In this document: in pieces, positions 48,893-63,870 of the stretch
How positions within the stretch are numbered: position 1 is the first letter of the stretch
Layout of the letters: each line of letters begins with the position of its first letter
NCBI RefSeq assembly: GCF_964340395.1
Contig: NC_135550.1
Span: forward strand, 14,914,408 to 14,978,407
From: Glandiceps talaboti
Lineage: Eukaryota > Hemichordata > Enteropneusta > Spengelidae
Reading direction: 5' to 3'
Length of the DNA stretch: 64,000 nucleotides
Notes under the pieces: model-generated
Databases searched by the model: none
What the model was told of the DNA's origin: nothing
The model's input: only the letters and a program-made list of their open reading frames with translations
Made by a program: the position numbers and the translations under genes

Positions 48893-49121
48893 ATCTGTCT
48901 GTCTATCTATCTATCTATCTCTATCTATATCTGTCTGTCTATCTATCTATCTATCTATATCTGTCTATCTATATCTGTCTATCTATCTATCTATCTATCT
49001 ATCTATATCTGTCTATCTATCTATCTATCTATCTATCTATATCTGTCTATCTATCTATCTATATCTGTCTATCTATCTATCTATCTATCTATATATCTAT
49101 CTATATCTGTCTATCTATCTG

Positions 49122-49158
<37 letters not shown>

Positions 49159-49190
49159 ATCTGTCTATCTATCTATCTATGTGTCTATGA
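48705..49190. repeat. (CTAT)n/(CTGT)n microsatellite, ~485 bp
   Basis: CTAT units interspersed with CTGT and TATATCTGT variants. It is the longest simple repeat in the window. Confidence 0.97.
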
Positions 49191-50682
<1,492 letters not shown>

Positions 50683-50700
50683 CCCCCCTCTCTCTACTAG

Positions 50701-51102
50701 ATAAGAAATGAGCTACGGCTGTATTACAGTGTATGAATACATGTATGTAATTCCCATAAAAAAAATCACCCATTCCTCTTTGTACTGTTAGCAACTCTAT
50801 CATTTAAAAAGAAAGATTGTCCAATGTCTGACATGGCTCCATGTTTTCTCGCATCTTAGTTAAGACCAGAAGACCACTATGCCATAGTTATTGGACAAAA
50901 TGTTTTCCCTTTATGTACTTGTACACTAAAAGTGCTGATAATACTTTATTATGACGGATGATAGCACTTGCAAGAGTGGCTGAAGTCCAATATTATATAG
51001 TTGAGTTCTCTCGCTAGTGTCTTTGTTGAGATGAAATGTCTCTCAGAAACATTTTTCGTCGTTATGTTTACGAAATGCATACGCATACGCACTCGCACAC
51101 GC

Positions 51103-51143
<41 letters not shown>

Positions 51144-54100
51144 TTTAGTGTCAATTTAACTTTTCTCGAACTTTAGATACTGTCAATTGGTTTCTTTGTT
51201 AAAAGAACGTTTTTGTTCTTTTGTTCCTCGAATCAAAACCCGGAGCATCATCTGACCATCTTCATTCATAAATGGGGGCATTACTTGGTTACGTAAGCAT
51301 CTCCAGCGGTAATTTCCATCAAGAAAGTGTTATCTTTAACATAAATATATGGTCTTTTTGAAAACTGACACATCCGTGATTACTTTCTACAAAAAAAAAA
51401 TTGTCACGCATTTAGGAAGTGATAATCTTAAATTAACTTTTATGAAAATGCTTTGTGTCTCTTCAGTTTTGTTGTTGTTTTTTTGCAAGGAGGAAAAGAT
51501 ATATCTTGGACGACAGCAGGTTTGACGTTCGGACGGATTCATACTTTATCTTCGCCTACCGATTTGAACCATGATCGATAAGGTGACACTTCTGCATTAC
51601 TTGACAATTTGCTGTCAAAAAGCAATGATTTTTGTTCGTGTGTCTGTATTTTTTTGAACACCTGAGCATAATTTTGGACTGGAAGCATAGCACGAGTGTA
51701 TATTTATGAATTAGTGTTAATATTTTGGTTTTAAAAGTGTGAAGGTGTGTACACAGCCGATCTAAATCCAATCTGAGTATTTTCAGATATGACGCACGTG
51801 CCTGTGATTGTTGTCAATCCATATGTACTCTATTAAATCCGGAATCGGATCAAGCATCACCACACATCACTGACTATAAAATTGCGCTCAAACGTCTGAT
51901 TTATCGGAACACTTTTCATGGTTTGCTCAAAATCTAAAACGTTTCAATCACTGCAAATGTAATGAGACGGGTATTAAGCTGTAACACCAAAAGACTTTGC
52001 ATGTCGTTTCAACTAGAAAATTAGAACGGGACAAAGAGACAAACAGAGTATAAATAAGAAGATAAGATTTTACTGGACACCTGTTCAAAAAGGGGGTATG
52101 AACTGAGGTGTTTTTTTATTTATTTCTGACGACGGACGGCATGATACTCTCAGTTAAAATCATACCTAAGATATGTCTATATATACAATAGACGTCTATG
52201 AGTATACATGTACATATAAATCATGCTAACGTTGTTATAGACACACCGTCAGTGTTTGTTTGTTATCAATATCTCTGGATTATGTCAGACAGACACGTGC
52301 TGGCAACCGTCTTCTGTTCTACCCTCACTTTCCTATTTTAAGCACCTAACCATTCAGACACCCCTATTTACACAGTTTAATCGCCATTAATCTTCTTCTG
52401 GACTGCCTGTACTTTATTTAGATCTTCCCGCCAGAAATGAAGGCAACAAAATCACCATGCAATGTTTTGAAAGTCACTAACTTTATTCGAAATAATATAA
52501 TTTTTCATTGTTGGACATATTTTTTTAAACGATTTTGTTGAAAGAGTACAAAAATAACTAAAAGTCATAACAAATCACATTTGACATAGATTTCTCTAAA
52601 CATTCTTACATTTCTCTCTAATTGTATACCTTGTACCTATATGATTTCAAACAGTCGTTTTTTGCCGTGACTCGGCGTCGCACATGTTATTACGCTACGA
52701 CTGTGTTACATTTTTAGCCCTAGTTAACTATTTCGTCTGTTGAAATACTGAATCATCTTCAAGTGTTAGCTTTCGTAACAAGTCAACATCGTTCTGATTT
52801 GGCACGTGGCTTTCAAACTGGATGATGCCGGTGTGTTTTGTCATTTCAAGGTCTCCTTGTCACTTTCAATTGAAATTTACATAATTACGGGTCATAGTGT
52901 TTCACAATTTGAAGCCTCGCAGTCAGTGCATTGGCTTTTGTTTCATACTTCAAAACCTTCTTCACTGTGTACAAAACCTTCTTCACTTTGTACAACCCAC
53001 TGTTTGGTTTGAATGAAAGATCTCCAAATTAAATCACAGTTCTTTTGTGCTGCACGTGCACGGATACCACACTATCTAACTTTTATATTTCAACCTGAAA
53101 ATCCTAAAACAGAATCTTAGATTTTCAGTAACAGTTTTTAAGTTCTAAGTGATAGTACATGGCGTCATCGTAGTAATTTACAGAAATTTAATTTCTTCAT
53201 AAGTTATGATAACGGCTAGATGTCTTTTGTTTATCTTTATTTCCTTCCTATAGTGTCGTGTTTTTTTTATTTTGACATTCTGGGAGTGATCGCCTCTTCC
53301 TGCAATAGACTTTGACAAAAAACTGTTCCTACGGTGAAGATGACTTGAAATGTCACAAAACGAATACACACAACTTGTTATATCGATAATTAATATTGGT
53401 CAAGCCACAAAGAATCGGCCGCTAGTTGGTAAACATATTTTGGCAGGCACAATAGTATGCCGGCTAAACCGGAAACGGTCGATAAAGAAAGGAAGGGAAA
53501 ATCGAAAGGAAGTCGAAAATGTATCAAAGAAATTATTAAATTGTATAGATTTGATCTCCTTTAACCACCAACGGATTATACCTTTTGTCGGGTTGATAGT
53601 CATAATGATAGCATATAATGTGTTTCCATACAAAGGACATCTGGGTCTTTCTCCTTTGTTATGCTATTACCCAATCCCAGTCATTGTTCTAAATTTGAAG
53701 AATGCTCCAATGACGTAATACTTACTCTTATGGTGGCATGGTGGCGCTGTCAACAATACATGTAACTTGTTTGCCCATCTGTTCAATCGGTCATGACAAT
53801 CGACAGGTGGTTTTTGAAATGACATTGTCGCTGGACACATTCAGTCTCTAGGTGGCGCTCTGCTCAATGTTTTAGCAAAACTTGCAATGTATTCTCAAAA
53901 ATACATTCATTGTGCATCTTTTTAACACATTATCATTCTTGCCTACAATTTTTGGACTGTTAACATTTTCAGAGATTTTCAAGTATTAACAATGAAAATC
54001 ATGTAGAAGATTTGTTTTAACATTCTGTCAACATTCAGGCCAAGTATGTATTGGATGTTTTACTTTGGTCAATTTTTAAAATAATATCATATTTCATTTG

Positions 54101-54439
54101 ACAAGTTGAATGATTCAAAATACATTTTTTCTGATTTGATTAACTCTTGTTTGATATACTAAAATGATTAATATGCCAATTTCACGCTCGTCACGAAACA
54201 AAGCAAAGCAAAACAGCATGCATCACGAAAAAAGGCGATGGTCGTAAAGACTTTAGCCTTTTCTTATCATCTGAAAGTGTTGTTTGCAGTTAATCACGCC
54301 TTTCATGTATTTATTATGGACTAAGGATCCCTTACTGTTCCCCGTCCTTTTCTGGAAGTTTGATAGGTTCAAACTCAGACGACTTCTTCTAGGTGTCTAA
54401 TATTTTGCTCTGAAGTTTAAATGACATGTATCATACCAC
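50701..54439. other. intergenic sequence, no supported gene
   Basis: It contains a (CA)n tract at about 51095-51141 and a short duplicated AAAACCTTCTTCACT at 52955-52995. A 122-codon frame at 53350-53718 has no recognisable motif. Confidence 0.4.
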
Positions 54440-54528
54440 GCATGCGTAATTGGTAACCGGAACTAGTTCTGTTGACCTGATGTCAACAGTTCCAGCCTGA
54501 ACGTACACATAAAATCAAACATAAAACT
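54440..54528 (+). other. candidate untranslated first exon of FAM120B-like copy 2
   Basis: A strong donor (ACT|GTAAGT) at 54529 follows a CpG-containing block with ACGCATGCGTA, which resembles an NRF1 site. The copy 2 start codon lies 7 bases after an acceptor, so a separate 5' exon must exist somewhere upstream. This is the best candidate I see. The 5' limit is a guess. Confidence 0.25.
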
Positions 54529-54969
54529 GTAAGTATGCAATATAGGGAAATATTTTGTATTAAATTATTGTCTGCATAAGTAAGCGTTTCTGCGAAATTC
54601 AGAAAATTTCATCGGTAAGACGTTTTAGCATAGAAAAAGGAAATTCATATGGGCACCCCTACAAAATGTACAGTCGCACATGACACTATCGGAAACTCGC
54701 ATGTTCGGAACTTCCGTCAAAAAACGGTTGGTATGTTGTGTATTATAAAAAAAAAATAATTCTAACTTCAAATCTTTTAAAATAGTATATAGCAGTCAAT
54801 ATTTGCATTTAAACATGGGCAACACTTTAATTATATCACCCAGACTCCATCTCCCCCTATTCGCTCCATGTCTCCCCCCCCCTCCCAGCAGAAGCCAGAT
54901 ATTATAATTTATAGGGACTAGGTATAAATTACAGACTTTAGGGGCAATGTTTTTCAGAAGTCCAAAAAG

Positions 54970-55160
54970 TGTGTGAAAAAGAGTGACCCTCCCCAAGACC
55001 TTGCACAAAATTAATGACCCCCCGCCCCTGACATTGGCATATCTGTGATCAAAAAATATCAGTCCACAAAAGTAGTGACCGAGTCCTCAAACACTTGCAT
55101 GTAAAATTGTGACTCCCCCCCCAACAAGTGCGTAAGAAATGGTGACACCCTGCCTTCCTC
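54970..55160. repeat. degenerate GTGACCCCC repeat, copy 2
   Basis: Spaced AGTGACCCTCCCC, AATGACCCCCCG, GTAGTGACC, TTGTGACTCCCCCC and GGTGACACCC blocks about 35-65 bases apart. The reverse complement of this pattern is not seen. It is related to 23040-23170. Confidence 0.45.
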
Positions 55161-55924
55161 GTAATGTGAGTGTAGTGCCTGATGTTTGAAGTTGTCTTAA
55201 TGCTTTTAGCTATTCATAGCTAATTCTCTGATTCAAGGTTTTGTCATGAAATCCTCAGTTGAACAAAATGAGATTGTATCCACTGAAAAAAGTTGCCATG
55301 AGTTTTGAAAATGTAAAAAATGTTCAATTTTTTTAAGTTAGTAACTTTAATATGCACTGACATTGATATTTAACAACCATAAAGATGGAAATTTATTGGT
55401 ACCGTAATTAGACAGAGCTGCGGTGTTGAAAAAAAATGAACTGAATCTAAGTAATAGACTGTTTCTGTATGTGCAGTGATCTTGGCCTGTATGACAACTT
55501 TAATCTTAGTTGTGGGAAAAAGGTAGCGTAACCATCAGTGTACCCTCTAATGATAGCCAAATTTTGTTGTTGTGAGTCGAAATGAGAAAAACTGGCATTT
55601 CTTGTGAGTCACCACATGGTAAGAGATAGGGGAATACCAAATTTTGGTGCGTCACTAGAATTTGTGTGTGTCAGTGGCGCATCAAATTGGCTTAGAGGGC
55701 ACACTTGTAACCATGGAGGTAGAAGGACATGATGTAACAAATTGTGATACATATTTTACATATTAGATTTCACTTATGATTTTGCAACAAAGTTGTGAAT
55801 GCTACCCTGTGTTGGTGTTATTGTCACAACAACAAATTATGTCATTTCAATCACGAGGCAAAAACGACAAGGGAGTGGGGAAGTACAGTGAGTTTTCTCA
55901 TGTAATTGATGTTATTGTACATCT

Positions 55925-56124
55925 AATTATTCACCCAAGGAAAATATGAGTGACCTAAGGAGTCTTGTCACTATGAGTTGTGAGACATGTCACAAGTATA
56001 TTCTGGCTGATTAAAGAAAAACAGAATTATTCACCCAAGGAAAATATGAGTGACCTAAGGAGTCTTGTCACTATGAGTTGTGAGACGCGTCACGAGTATA
56101 TTCTGGCTGAATAAAGAAAAACAG
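55925..56124. repeat. 2 x 100-bp tandem repeat upstream of copy 2
   Basis: Unit 55925-56024 and unit 56025-56124 differ at about four positions. Each contains CACCCAAGGAAAATATGAG, GAGTCTTGTCACTATGAG and ATTCTGGCTGA. It is part of dispersed repeat F. Confidence 0.9.
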
Positions 56125-56290
56125 AATTGGAGAATATCTATAATTATACTAATATTACATGTAAGAAAAGTAAGGAAAAATAATGGTGAGTTGGAACGTT
56201 TTGACTCGTAAATGAGGCCAGTGATTTCGACTTGAATTGTTATGATGTAGAATGACCAGGGAATAAAAACCCATATTTGTGTTCAAATGT
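56125..56290. repeat. dispersed repeat F, copy 2, downstream part
   Basis: Aligns, diverged, with 47632-47830 (ATAATGGT, GTTTTGACTC, GATGTAGAATGACCAG). It ends about 50 bases before the splice acceptor of the copy 2 start exon. Confidence 0.6.
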
Positions 56291-56346
56291 GTTTAACCTG
56301 GCCTGGTTTGTGTGCAACTCTTCTGTATTTTCTGTGCAGGTCAAGC

Positions 56347-58302
56347 ATGGGAGTAAAAGGTCTTCAAGCGTACATTGAGGAATGTTGTCCCAAATCATGC
56401 ATGCCTCGAGTGCATCTACCTTCACTAGCTAATGGATACATGGAAAGAAACTATGGAAAGAAGCCTGTTCTTGTTGTCGATGGGTTGTCTCTGCTACGAA
56501 AACTGTACCCTCCCAACATTGCTTGGGTTTATGGTGGTCAGTGGCGGGAATACTATGAAGTACTGAGAAACTTGGTTGAACGTTTCAAAAGAGCCAACTA
56601 TGAACTGGTCTTCATATTTGATGGCGTTGTAGTCAAGTCTAAACGATCAATATGGGTTGATCGAACAAAAGAAAGATGCCGCCTCGTACGGAAGATTTTC
56701 GACATTATTGAGAAAGATGGTAAGGAGCCAAGTCGGAATATGTTTGTGATTCCACCAAGCCTAGGATCATTCACACGGCAAGCACTGAAGAGTCTTGGTG
56801 TTATCGTCTATAACTCTGTTGTGGAGGCTGACATAGAAATTGCTGACTACTGCAAGAAAAATGAATGCTTTGGTATAATTGGCATTGATTCTGATCTTTT
56901 GATATACAATGTTGCCAGTGTCTTTGACATCGCTACTATGGATATAAACAAAAGTCTCAGTACAGCTGTGTTTAACATCACGGCCATATGTAAGCATCTT
57001 GGAATACGACCATTCACTTTACCATTGTTAGCCTGTCTTCTAGGCAATGACATTATAAGTCCATCGTCTTTGCAAAGTTTTCATCGGAAGGTATTGAAGC
57101 TAACTCCCAAAGATAAAATACCTGGCTACGGAACTTTAATTCCCGCTGTGTGTAGGTATATCTCGAGTCTTGGACTACGGCGACTTACCATTGAAGAAAT
57201 TGCTTGGATCCAAAGAGATGTGTTTCCGAGTAATGATAGTTATGACCTCATGGAGAAAGTTGTTCAAATGTACTGGCTTCAAGATGATGCCCTGTCAGCT
57301 GTCACATCTTTAAGTAAAGAACCGTCTGTTATTGCAGTTCAAGGTCCTCCTAGTTGCAGAAGCAACCGCGCCAGAAAGGGAAAAAGCAGAGGTATAGATC
57401 AACAGAAATCAGCGACGCAAGTCAGCGGTTCGTTTGGCACAAGTCAACCACCTGTGAGTGAAGAAATCCAACAACTTGCACGCCAGAGACACATCAACAT
57501 AGACAACAAGGCAGTTATTTATAATATTTTGATGTCTGGAGAACTCGATTCTGGAGTTTCTCTAGAGGATTATGGAAGTCAAGATTTGCCCTCGGCAGGA
57601 GAGATCCTAAAACCTACTCGAGAAAAAATGTATGGACTTTTATACAATGTAGAGCATCAAAGTGTAGAGGAGGAGGATATTGAAGAAGAGCACTTAAATG
57701 AACAAACACTGAAGGAAGTTGTAGTGGAAAGGAACAATGATCATGCTGCAGAAATAGATGTTGTGGAACAGTTAGCAAATAAAGCAGCAGCTCTAAATGT
57801 AACTGATTCTATGGATGATGCAATGTATGCTGACATGCCACCACTTGCAGGGGGAGATAGCATGACTTATATGTATGATGACCAGTATAATAACACTAAG
57901 AATTACTATAATCAACAAAGTGCTTACAACTCTTATAATCAGGCTGATCAGGGAATGCCACACAACTTGTATCAGATGCAGTCATGTCCGCATGAATCAT
58001 ACACACAGCAGCCACAGGACTATCAGCCGCACAGAATGTCACAAGATACATACATGACGCAGTCTCTGTATCATCAAGATGCCGCCACTTCAAAGATGGG
58101 GCAACAATGGGAGCAGTCAGAACTCCACTATTTCCAATCTGTGGATGAACAAGGGAGATCAACACAACAGCAGCAACAGCAGTACCAGCAACAACAGTAT
58201 CAAGAAGAACAACAACAGCAGTATCAACTGCACCACCAACAACAACAACAACAATACCATCAACAACAACAGCAATATAGTCAGCAACAGCAGCAACAAC
58301 AA

Positions 58303-58334
<32 letters not shown>

Positions 58335-58846
58335 GCAATATAGACCGCAACAGCAGCATAGACAGAAACAGCAACATAGACAGAAGCAGCAACAGCAGTA
58401 TCAACAGCAACATAGACAGAAGCAGCAACAGCAGTATCAACAGCAACATAGACAGAAGCAGCAACAGCAGTATCAACAGCAACATAGACAGAAGCAGCAA
58501 CAGCAGTATCAACAGCAACAACAGCAGCTGTATCAACAGAAACAACAGCCGTATCAGCAACAACAAAAACAGCATCATCAACAGCAGCAGTCACAGTGGA
58601 GGAATTTAACACCTTCACAACAACGGCAGCTATATCTGCAAGAACAGCAAAACCAGATACTCCAAGAAATGGAACAACAACGACAGAAGAATATATCAGC
58701 AAATCCAAATCCTGAGTCTCAGATAAAAGGAAATAGAAACAGAGTGATTGTTGGAAAAAATGCTGTATGTGAATGGTGCAAATTCACTGGTTTCAAATCT
58801 AGCAAGCAGCCAGACATAGTTCAAGCATTGCCTCTTGCACTACCAG
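56347..58846 (+). CDS. FAM120B-like: FAM120B-like copy 2, coding exon 1 (PIN domain plus Gln-rich region)
   Basis: 2500 coding nt, residues 1-834. The exon starts at 56340 after TCTGTGCAG and ends CTACCAG|GTAAGAG. It combines what are exons 1 and 2 in copy 1, because the intron after GHR of copy 1 has no counterpart here (NGYMERNYG is continuous). Overlapping long frames on either strand between 57896 and 58708 are shadows of the CAG/CAA repeat. Confidence 0.92.
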
Positions 58847-61800
58847 GTAAGAGTTTCCTTAATATGTATGCAAATATGACATGGTCCAGAAGTTTATGAT
58901 TTTCTTTGGTTTAGTCTGTAAATGCACCTATTACATCCAGTTAATTATCATCACCACCAACGAGTAGGAACTGGCAGGGCTCTCACCCTGCGTTAAGGTC
59001 ACAATAGTGATACAATGATTTACAATGTTCTTCCTAGAATTTTTCCTTGAGAGGTCACATCAGAAGTGCTTCATGACAACAAGACTAGATGATAATTTTA
59101 TGATCTGTTCAAGGATTACCGTACAATTAAATTGCGTAAATTGTTTTTAAAAAATACTTGCTTGAGTTACATGTATGTTTAATACTAATCATAACCTGCT
59201 GTACTTTGATAAAACACATTTAGTTCTTGAGGCTGTACGTTTCATTGTTTTGGTAAAACTGGAAAACCATGACTTCAGTTGATTTCTCTTTGTTTTACTT
59301 TGCAATGAACGTATTGCTGTTCAGCAAAATAAAAAAAAAATTGTCAATATTATTTTGGTACTAAATAATAACAGTAACATACAATGTCATGTCTTTCTGT
59401 TCTCAAAGGTGGAACACCAACCTTAGAAGATCTCTGGTTGAGCACAGATGCAGAAATGGAGAAGAAACGTGTAAAGACATTCCTAGCTTGTATGTCCTGC
59501 AAGATATCAGAAGAGACACTAGATAGTCTACCAAGCCAATGCCAGCTATTTTGTGTAGTACTTCATTACCTGCTCGCGCAGGAGTCACCACAAGTTCTTG
59601 CAGAGTGGGAACTAGATGCTTTCATAGCCCAAGCTGTGTCTCCAATGTCTAAAGATGTTAGAATCTTACGAGGCCTTGTGGTAAGATCAATCTCTGTTAC
59701 TAATTTCAGTTTATATCAATCTTAAAATCAGTTGTGTATGCTTTGAGGGGCATGATTTTCAACATTTCATTTTGATTTTGTGCAGCGAGGGAGTACAAAA
59801 ACAGCAGTAAACGGTTCTTTCTTTTAAAAAAAATAACACTTTTCTTGTACATTATTGCAACATTTAGTGCAGAAGCTGTATATGAACTGTATTCTGCATT
59901 TCATTGATCCTCTAGGTTTTGGTTTGTCCGTTCCAAATGCTGATACAGTCATGTTAATATTCTCATCGAGCCCTTGTTCAAAACATGTGTGTTAACTTTT
60001 ATTTCAGAGAATTTTTGAAAATTTAAGACGCTATCACATCAAACTTATAAACACTGTACGTGTCTTAAAGTCTAAATGTTGCCTTGGGATCTGGCATTAA
60101 AGGCCTGAGTAGCTAGCTGTAACTAGAATTGTATTTGTGTGTGTGGTTTTTGTCATTTTATTTCAACTTACCTATGTTGATGTTCTCACAGTATTTACTA
60201 AAGTGTGTATGATTTGCAAAGTTATGAATCCCTATCAGAATCAATCAGTCCTGGGTATTTCATTTTGTATTTTCATATTTCCTTCATACAGTCATTTTGC
60301 CATAAAGTTGATAATGTTATCACTTGCTTTGACATTTTCCAAGCCCCTCCTTATCAGATATGTGTTATTCAAACTGATGGCATAAGATCGCTAGACTGTA
60401 AGATGCTTAGCTTGTGTCAAAAGTTGTTTGATCTGTACCGCAAGGGGTATGGCAACAATTCTCGTCAAGTGTTGCCTTCTGTTCAGGAAGAATGGTGATT
60501 CACTATTCTACACTTACTTGGCATAAATCACATAAGTATGAGGGATCTCACTCTTTAAGTACACCTATCACACGTATTGTAAAGTGTCATCATTGCAGTC
60601 ATGTAAAGTTTAAAGTTTATTTATTTTCTAAAGCACCTTTTTCTATTTTGTAATATTTACATGTAAAAGCATTTCATGTGAAATATACCAAAGGTCAGAG
60701 TTTAAACAGAAAAACAAAACAAACTACTGGTAATTTAAAAATACCATTCAGGTTAAAATAGCGACAAATTGGCCGAAAATGACGTACACACTAAGGAATG
60801 ATCGCAATAAACGAATTTCATTTGTTTAGGGAGGGGGAGGGGGTGGGGGGGGGGGTCTGGTCTCAATGCGATTGTTGAACTTCATTTTTGCACTTCTAAC
60901 AATACAAATTTAGAAAACTTTCACACCTTCATTGATAACAGGTTCTGTATTTACTATTGAGATGTTGATTAGTTGATTAAAATTTACTGATAATGCGATA
61001 TACACTACTGGGTTTCCGGTAGTATTGTAATGTGTTCACTGTGTTTCCACATTGCATTGATCGTAGAGATGTGACAGTTACAATTTTCACCATGGTTTAC
61101 ATTATACATAAACTTACCGATGTCGCATCATAGACCCTTGTGGAGGGTCTATGGTCACACCTGTGAATGTACATTTAGGGGGAAAGTGTTTTGGCTTCGT
61201 TTTAATTGAGCTTGTGGTGACATTGTGTGTGATCGTCCCTAAAACACATATAATTGAAATTAATACAGTTCATAATACTGTTAAAAATGTGTGTTTTAAA
61301 TTAAAAGTTCAATGTGAATTTGTACAAAAAACTGTAAAGTAGAACGGATAGTCAGCTAAACCATATTATAAATAGGGCCTAGAAGGTTCACAAAAAAGTA
61401 AAATAACATCCTCTATGAAAAAAAAATGATAAGGTAAGGTGGTGAACCTTTAAATTTCTTTTTCATATATTAAAAAGACAGGGAAAAAGCCTTCACATGG
61501 CAGTATTTGGAGAGATTGAATAACTTAAATTTTTTGAGTGAATTTGGTCCCCAAGGTGTATATATTCTACCTGATGACATTGTAATGGGCTGGAAGCCTG
61601 GAAATGCGATAAATATAATAAATATATTTATTATTATATTTAATAGAGGGGAATTATGTCTAGATAGGTGTGAATACACCCTTTGTTGGGTTAATAATAA
61701 CCAATGCCTTTCCTTATGTCGTACAAGAGACTCAATTAAAATGGATGTAATAAGGTGTAATGGTACCTCTCTCTCTCTTTCTGTATAGAAATCACCACAT

Positions 61801-63377
61801 AACGATCAGTACTTACACTCAATACCCATTATGTAAAGTACAATGACCCACAAACTGTTGAGATTCTGTTATTTAGTTTCCACGGCAACCACTATTTGAC
61901 ACATCATTATTGCCATCACCATCAAGGTTGAAGTCATTTCTATCTGTCATTGAATATTGTTACTTATTGTGGTGAGATTGGTAGCACGTATATGTTGCAC
62001 TGTAATTGAGGTTAGATCAGACGTGATTTGTCTTGGTAATTGGGATCTTCTGATAATACATTGAACATCAGAGAATGAAGAATTCTTTGTTTGTATGGGT
62101 TTGGTTGTGTCAGAAAGTAGGAAACAAGGAATTGTTTCTCACCGAATTTGTAGGAATAGGTCACAATATATTTTTAAAACCAATACGGTAGTGTAATAGA
62201 AACTGAAAATGCACTGATATACGGGCTTTAGGAGTTTACTCAAAGTTGAGAGATATGTACACATGAATTTGTGATTTTAAAGCTCTTCAAATCTTTGTAT
62301 GTTTTCATTGTTCATGTCTGCCATTAGCTGTTGAAGTTGATAGATGTGAGGGTATAGACTGTAGAATTAGACTTTGTAAGGTGTGCAGAAGGTGGAAGAT
62401 GAGTACCATTTACATGCTCTATGTACAATGATTTAAGGATGAAATATATTCCTAAAGATTTTGCACTGCATCCTAATCTTTGTAAATTTAACCAACTGAT
62501 GTGCTCCAAGGATGACGTTGTCATTGTCGTTAGAAACTTGTCGACATTTTATTTATAATGCTTTTAAGAGTTGTAAAGAGATTCTGACTCCTACTTGCTG
62601 ACAGTCTGCATACATAGACACTTTATTTGAAATCATTTAGTTTTATTTATATATTTACATTGTACTTTTAACTTTTCTATATACTGTAATCAATTGTTTT
62701 GTTTTAACATTTCAATTTCAATGAGTATAAACTTCTTTGCAAATGGGCCAGAGGCCTGGAAATGCAAATAAATTATCTCAAAATGTAATATCAGAGAAGT
62801 AAAAGTCTCGTCTGTGGTGCCAAATAAAATATGATAATGTGAGTGAGATCTACTGGAATTGATTATTCTAATATATCTCATTTGTGATAGGAAAACTGGA
62901 ATGAAAAGGTTGGGAAAAGTAACATTGACAACCCCTTCAGGATGTCTGTTTTATGAAAAGTAAACTGCACTTTGATACAAAAGCTTTTGGTAGTTTTTAC
63001 AATATGCAAATTAAACATGAAGCAATTAGCAATGAATGATAGAGGTGGACTTTACGTTAGGAATAGACAGAGGGACTTTCATGCTAAATAAAAAATAAGT
63101 TGACTTTAAAAAAATTGACAATGATTCTCCTATTTGTTTAATACCATTTGTACAGCCAGGAAGAGTGAATGGCAGAGCAGTTCATCTAGCCACTATATTT
63201 CTGAAGTCAGTCAGTGCAGCCCTTGATATCAACAGCACATGTGGTTGTCCCTTCAAGATGGAAGATGGATTTCCCTGGAAATTCTTTGATGGCAAACTGT
63301 TTCATGTGAAGTATCTGTGGGCCAAAGAAAGCCACAATGAAAGTAACCAAGCTATGGAGTTATTATGTGATACTGAT
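56347..63377 (+). CDS. FAM120B-like: FAM120B-like protein, copy 2 (partial; C-terminus beyond window)
   Basis: Exons 56347-58846, 59409-59680 and 63156-63377 join in frame to give 998 codons with no stop. The last exon(s) lie outside the window. The ATG at 56347 is chosen because MGVKGLQAYI is the family N-terminus and an acceptor (TTTCTGTGCAG) lies 7 bases upstream, which makes the earlier in-frame ATG at 56287 intronic. The PIN domain keeps D45, D92, E160, D162, D181, D183 and D235. GGQW is present. After the REKMYGLLYNV block come an acidic stretch (EEEDIEEE), a Tyr/Asn/Gln-rich region, and a Gln-rich tract at about residues 607-751 with four 12-residue HRQKQQQQYQQQ units. Next are a Gln/Glu-rich probable coiled coil, the AVCEWCKFTG block, GGTPTLEDLW, FLACM and PWKFFDGKLFHVKYL. 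It is much longer than copy 1 because of this insert. Confidence 0.92.
58164..58600 (+). repeat. CAG/CAA tract encoding poly-Gln
   Basis: Mixed CAG and CAA codons encode runs of Gln with Tyr, His, Arg and Lys interruptions. Within it are four 36-bp units at 58375, 58411, 58447 and 58483, nearly identical at the DNA level (CATAGACAGAAGCAGCAACA and then GCAGTATCAACAGCAA). That indicates recent tandem expansion. Confidence 0.93.
58847..59408 (+). other. copy 2 intron 1 (562 bp)
   Basis: A GT-AG intron in phase 1, at the same position as the 9.6-kb intron 2 of copy 1. No repeat of note. Confidence 0.9.
59409..59680 (+). CDS. FAM120B-like: FAM120B-like copy 2, coding exon 2
   Basis: 272 nt, residues 834-924, the same length and phase as copy 1 exon 3. 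Starts GGTPTLEDLWL, contains FLACMSCKIS and WELDAFIAQAVS. Acceptor TTCTCAAAG, donor GTG|GTAAGA. Confidence 0.93.
59681..63155 (+). other. copy 2 intron 2 (3.5 kb)
   Basis: A GT-AG intron, phase 0. It contains two LINE-like 3' tails (GGGCTGGAAGCCTGGAAATG near 61588 and GGGCCAGAGGCCTGGAAATG near 62745, each followed by ATAAAT) and a G-rich run near 60832-60855. No other gene is recognised. Confidence 0.85.
63156..63377 (+). CDS. FAM120B-like: FAM120B-like copy 2, coding exon 3
   Basis: 222 nt, residues 925-998, five codons longer than copy 1 exon 4. Contains GRAVHLATIFLKSVSAALDI, NSTCGCPFKM and PWKFFDGKLFHVKYL. Acceptor TTTGTACAG, donor GAT|GTAAGT, phase 0. The following exon is not within the window. 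Confidence 0.92.
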
Positions 63378-63423
63378 GTAAGTAGCATGCAATGATGACT
63401 GTTGCTTTTAACTTTGTATCAAG

Positions 63424-63870
<447 letters not shown>

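Noticed and set aside
53350-53718. 122-codon open frame
   Set aside because: No recognisable domain. A basic N-terminal half and hydrophobic C-terminal half look accidental.
56287-56346. Upstream in-frame ATG of copy 2
   Set aside because: It lies before the TTTCTGTGCAG acceptor, and its 20 residues do not match the family N-terminus.
57896-58708. Long frames on both strands (reverse Val/Ala-rich and Leu-rich, forward Asn/Ser-rich)
   Set aside because: They are shadows of the CAG/CAA tract in copy 2 exon 1.
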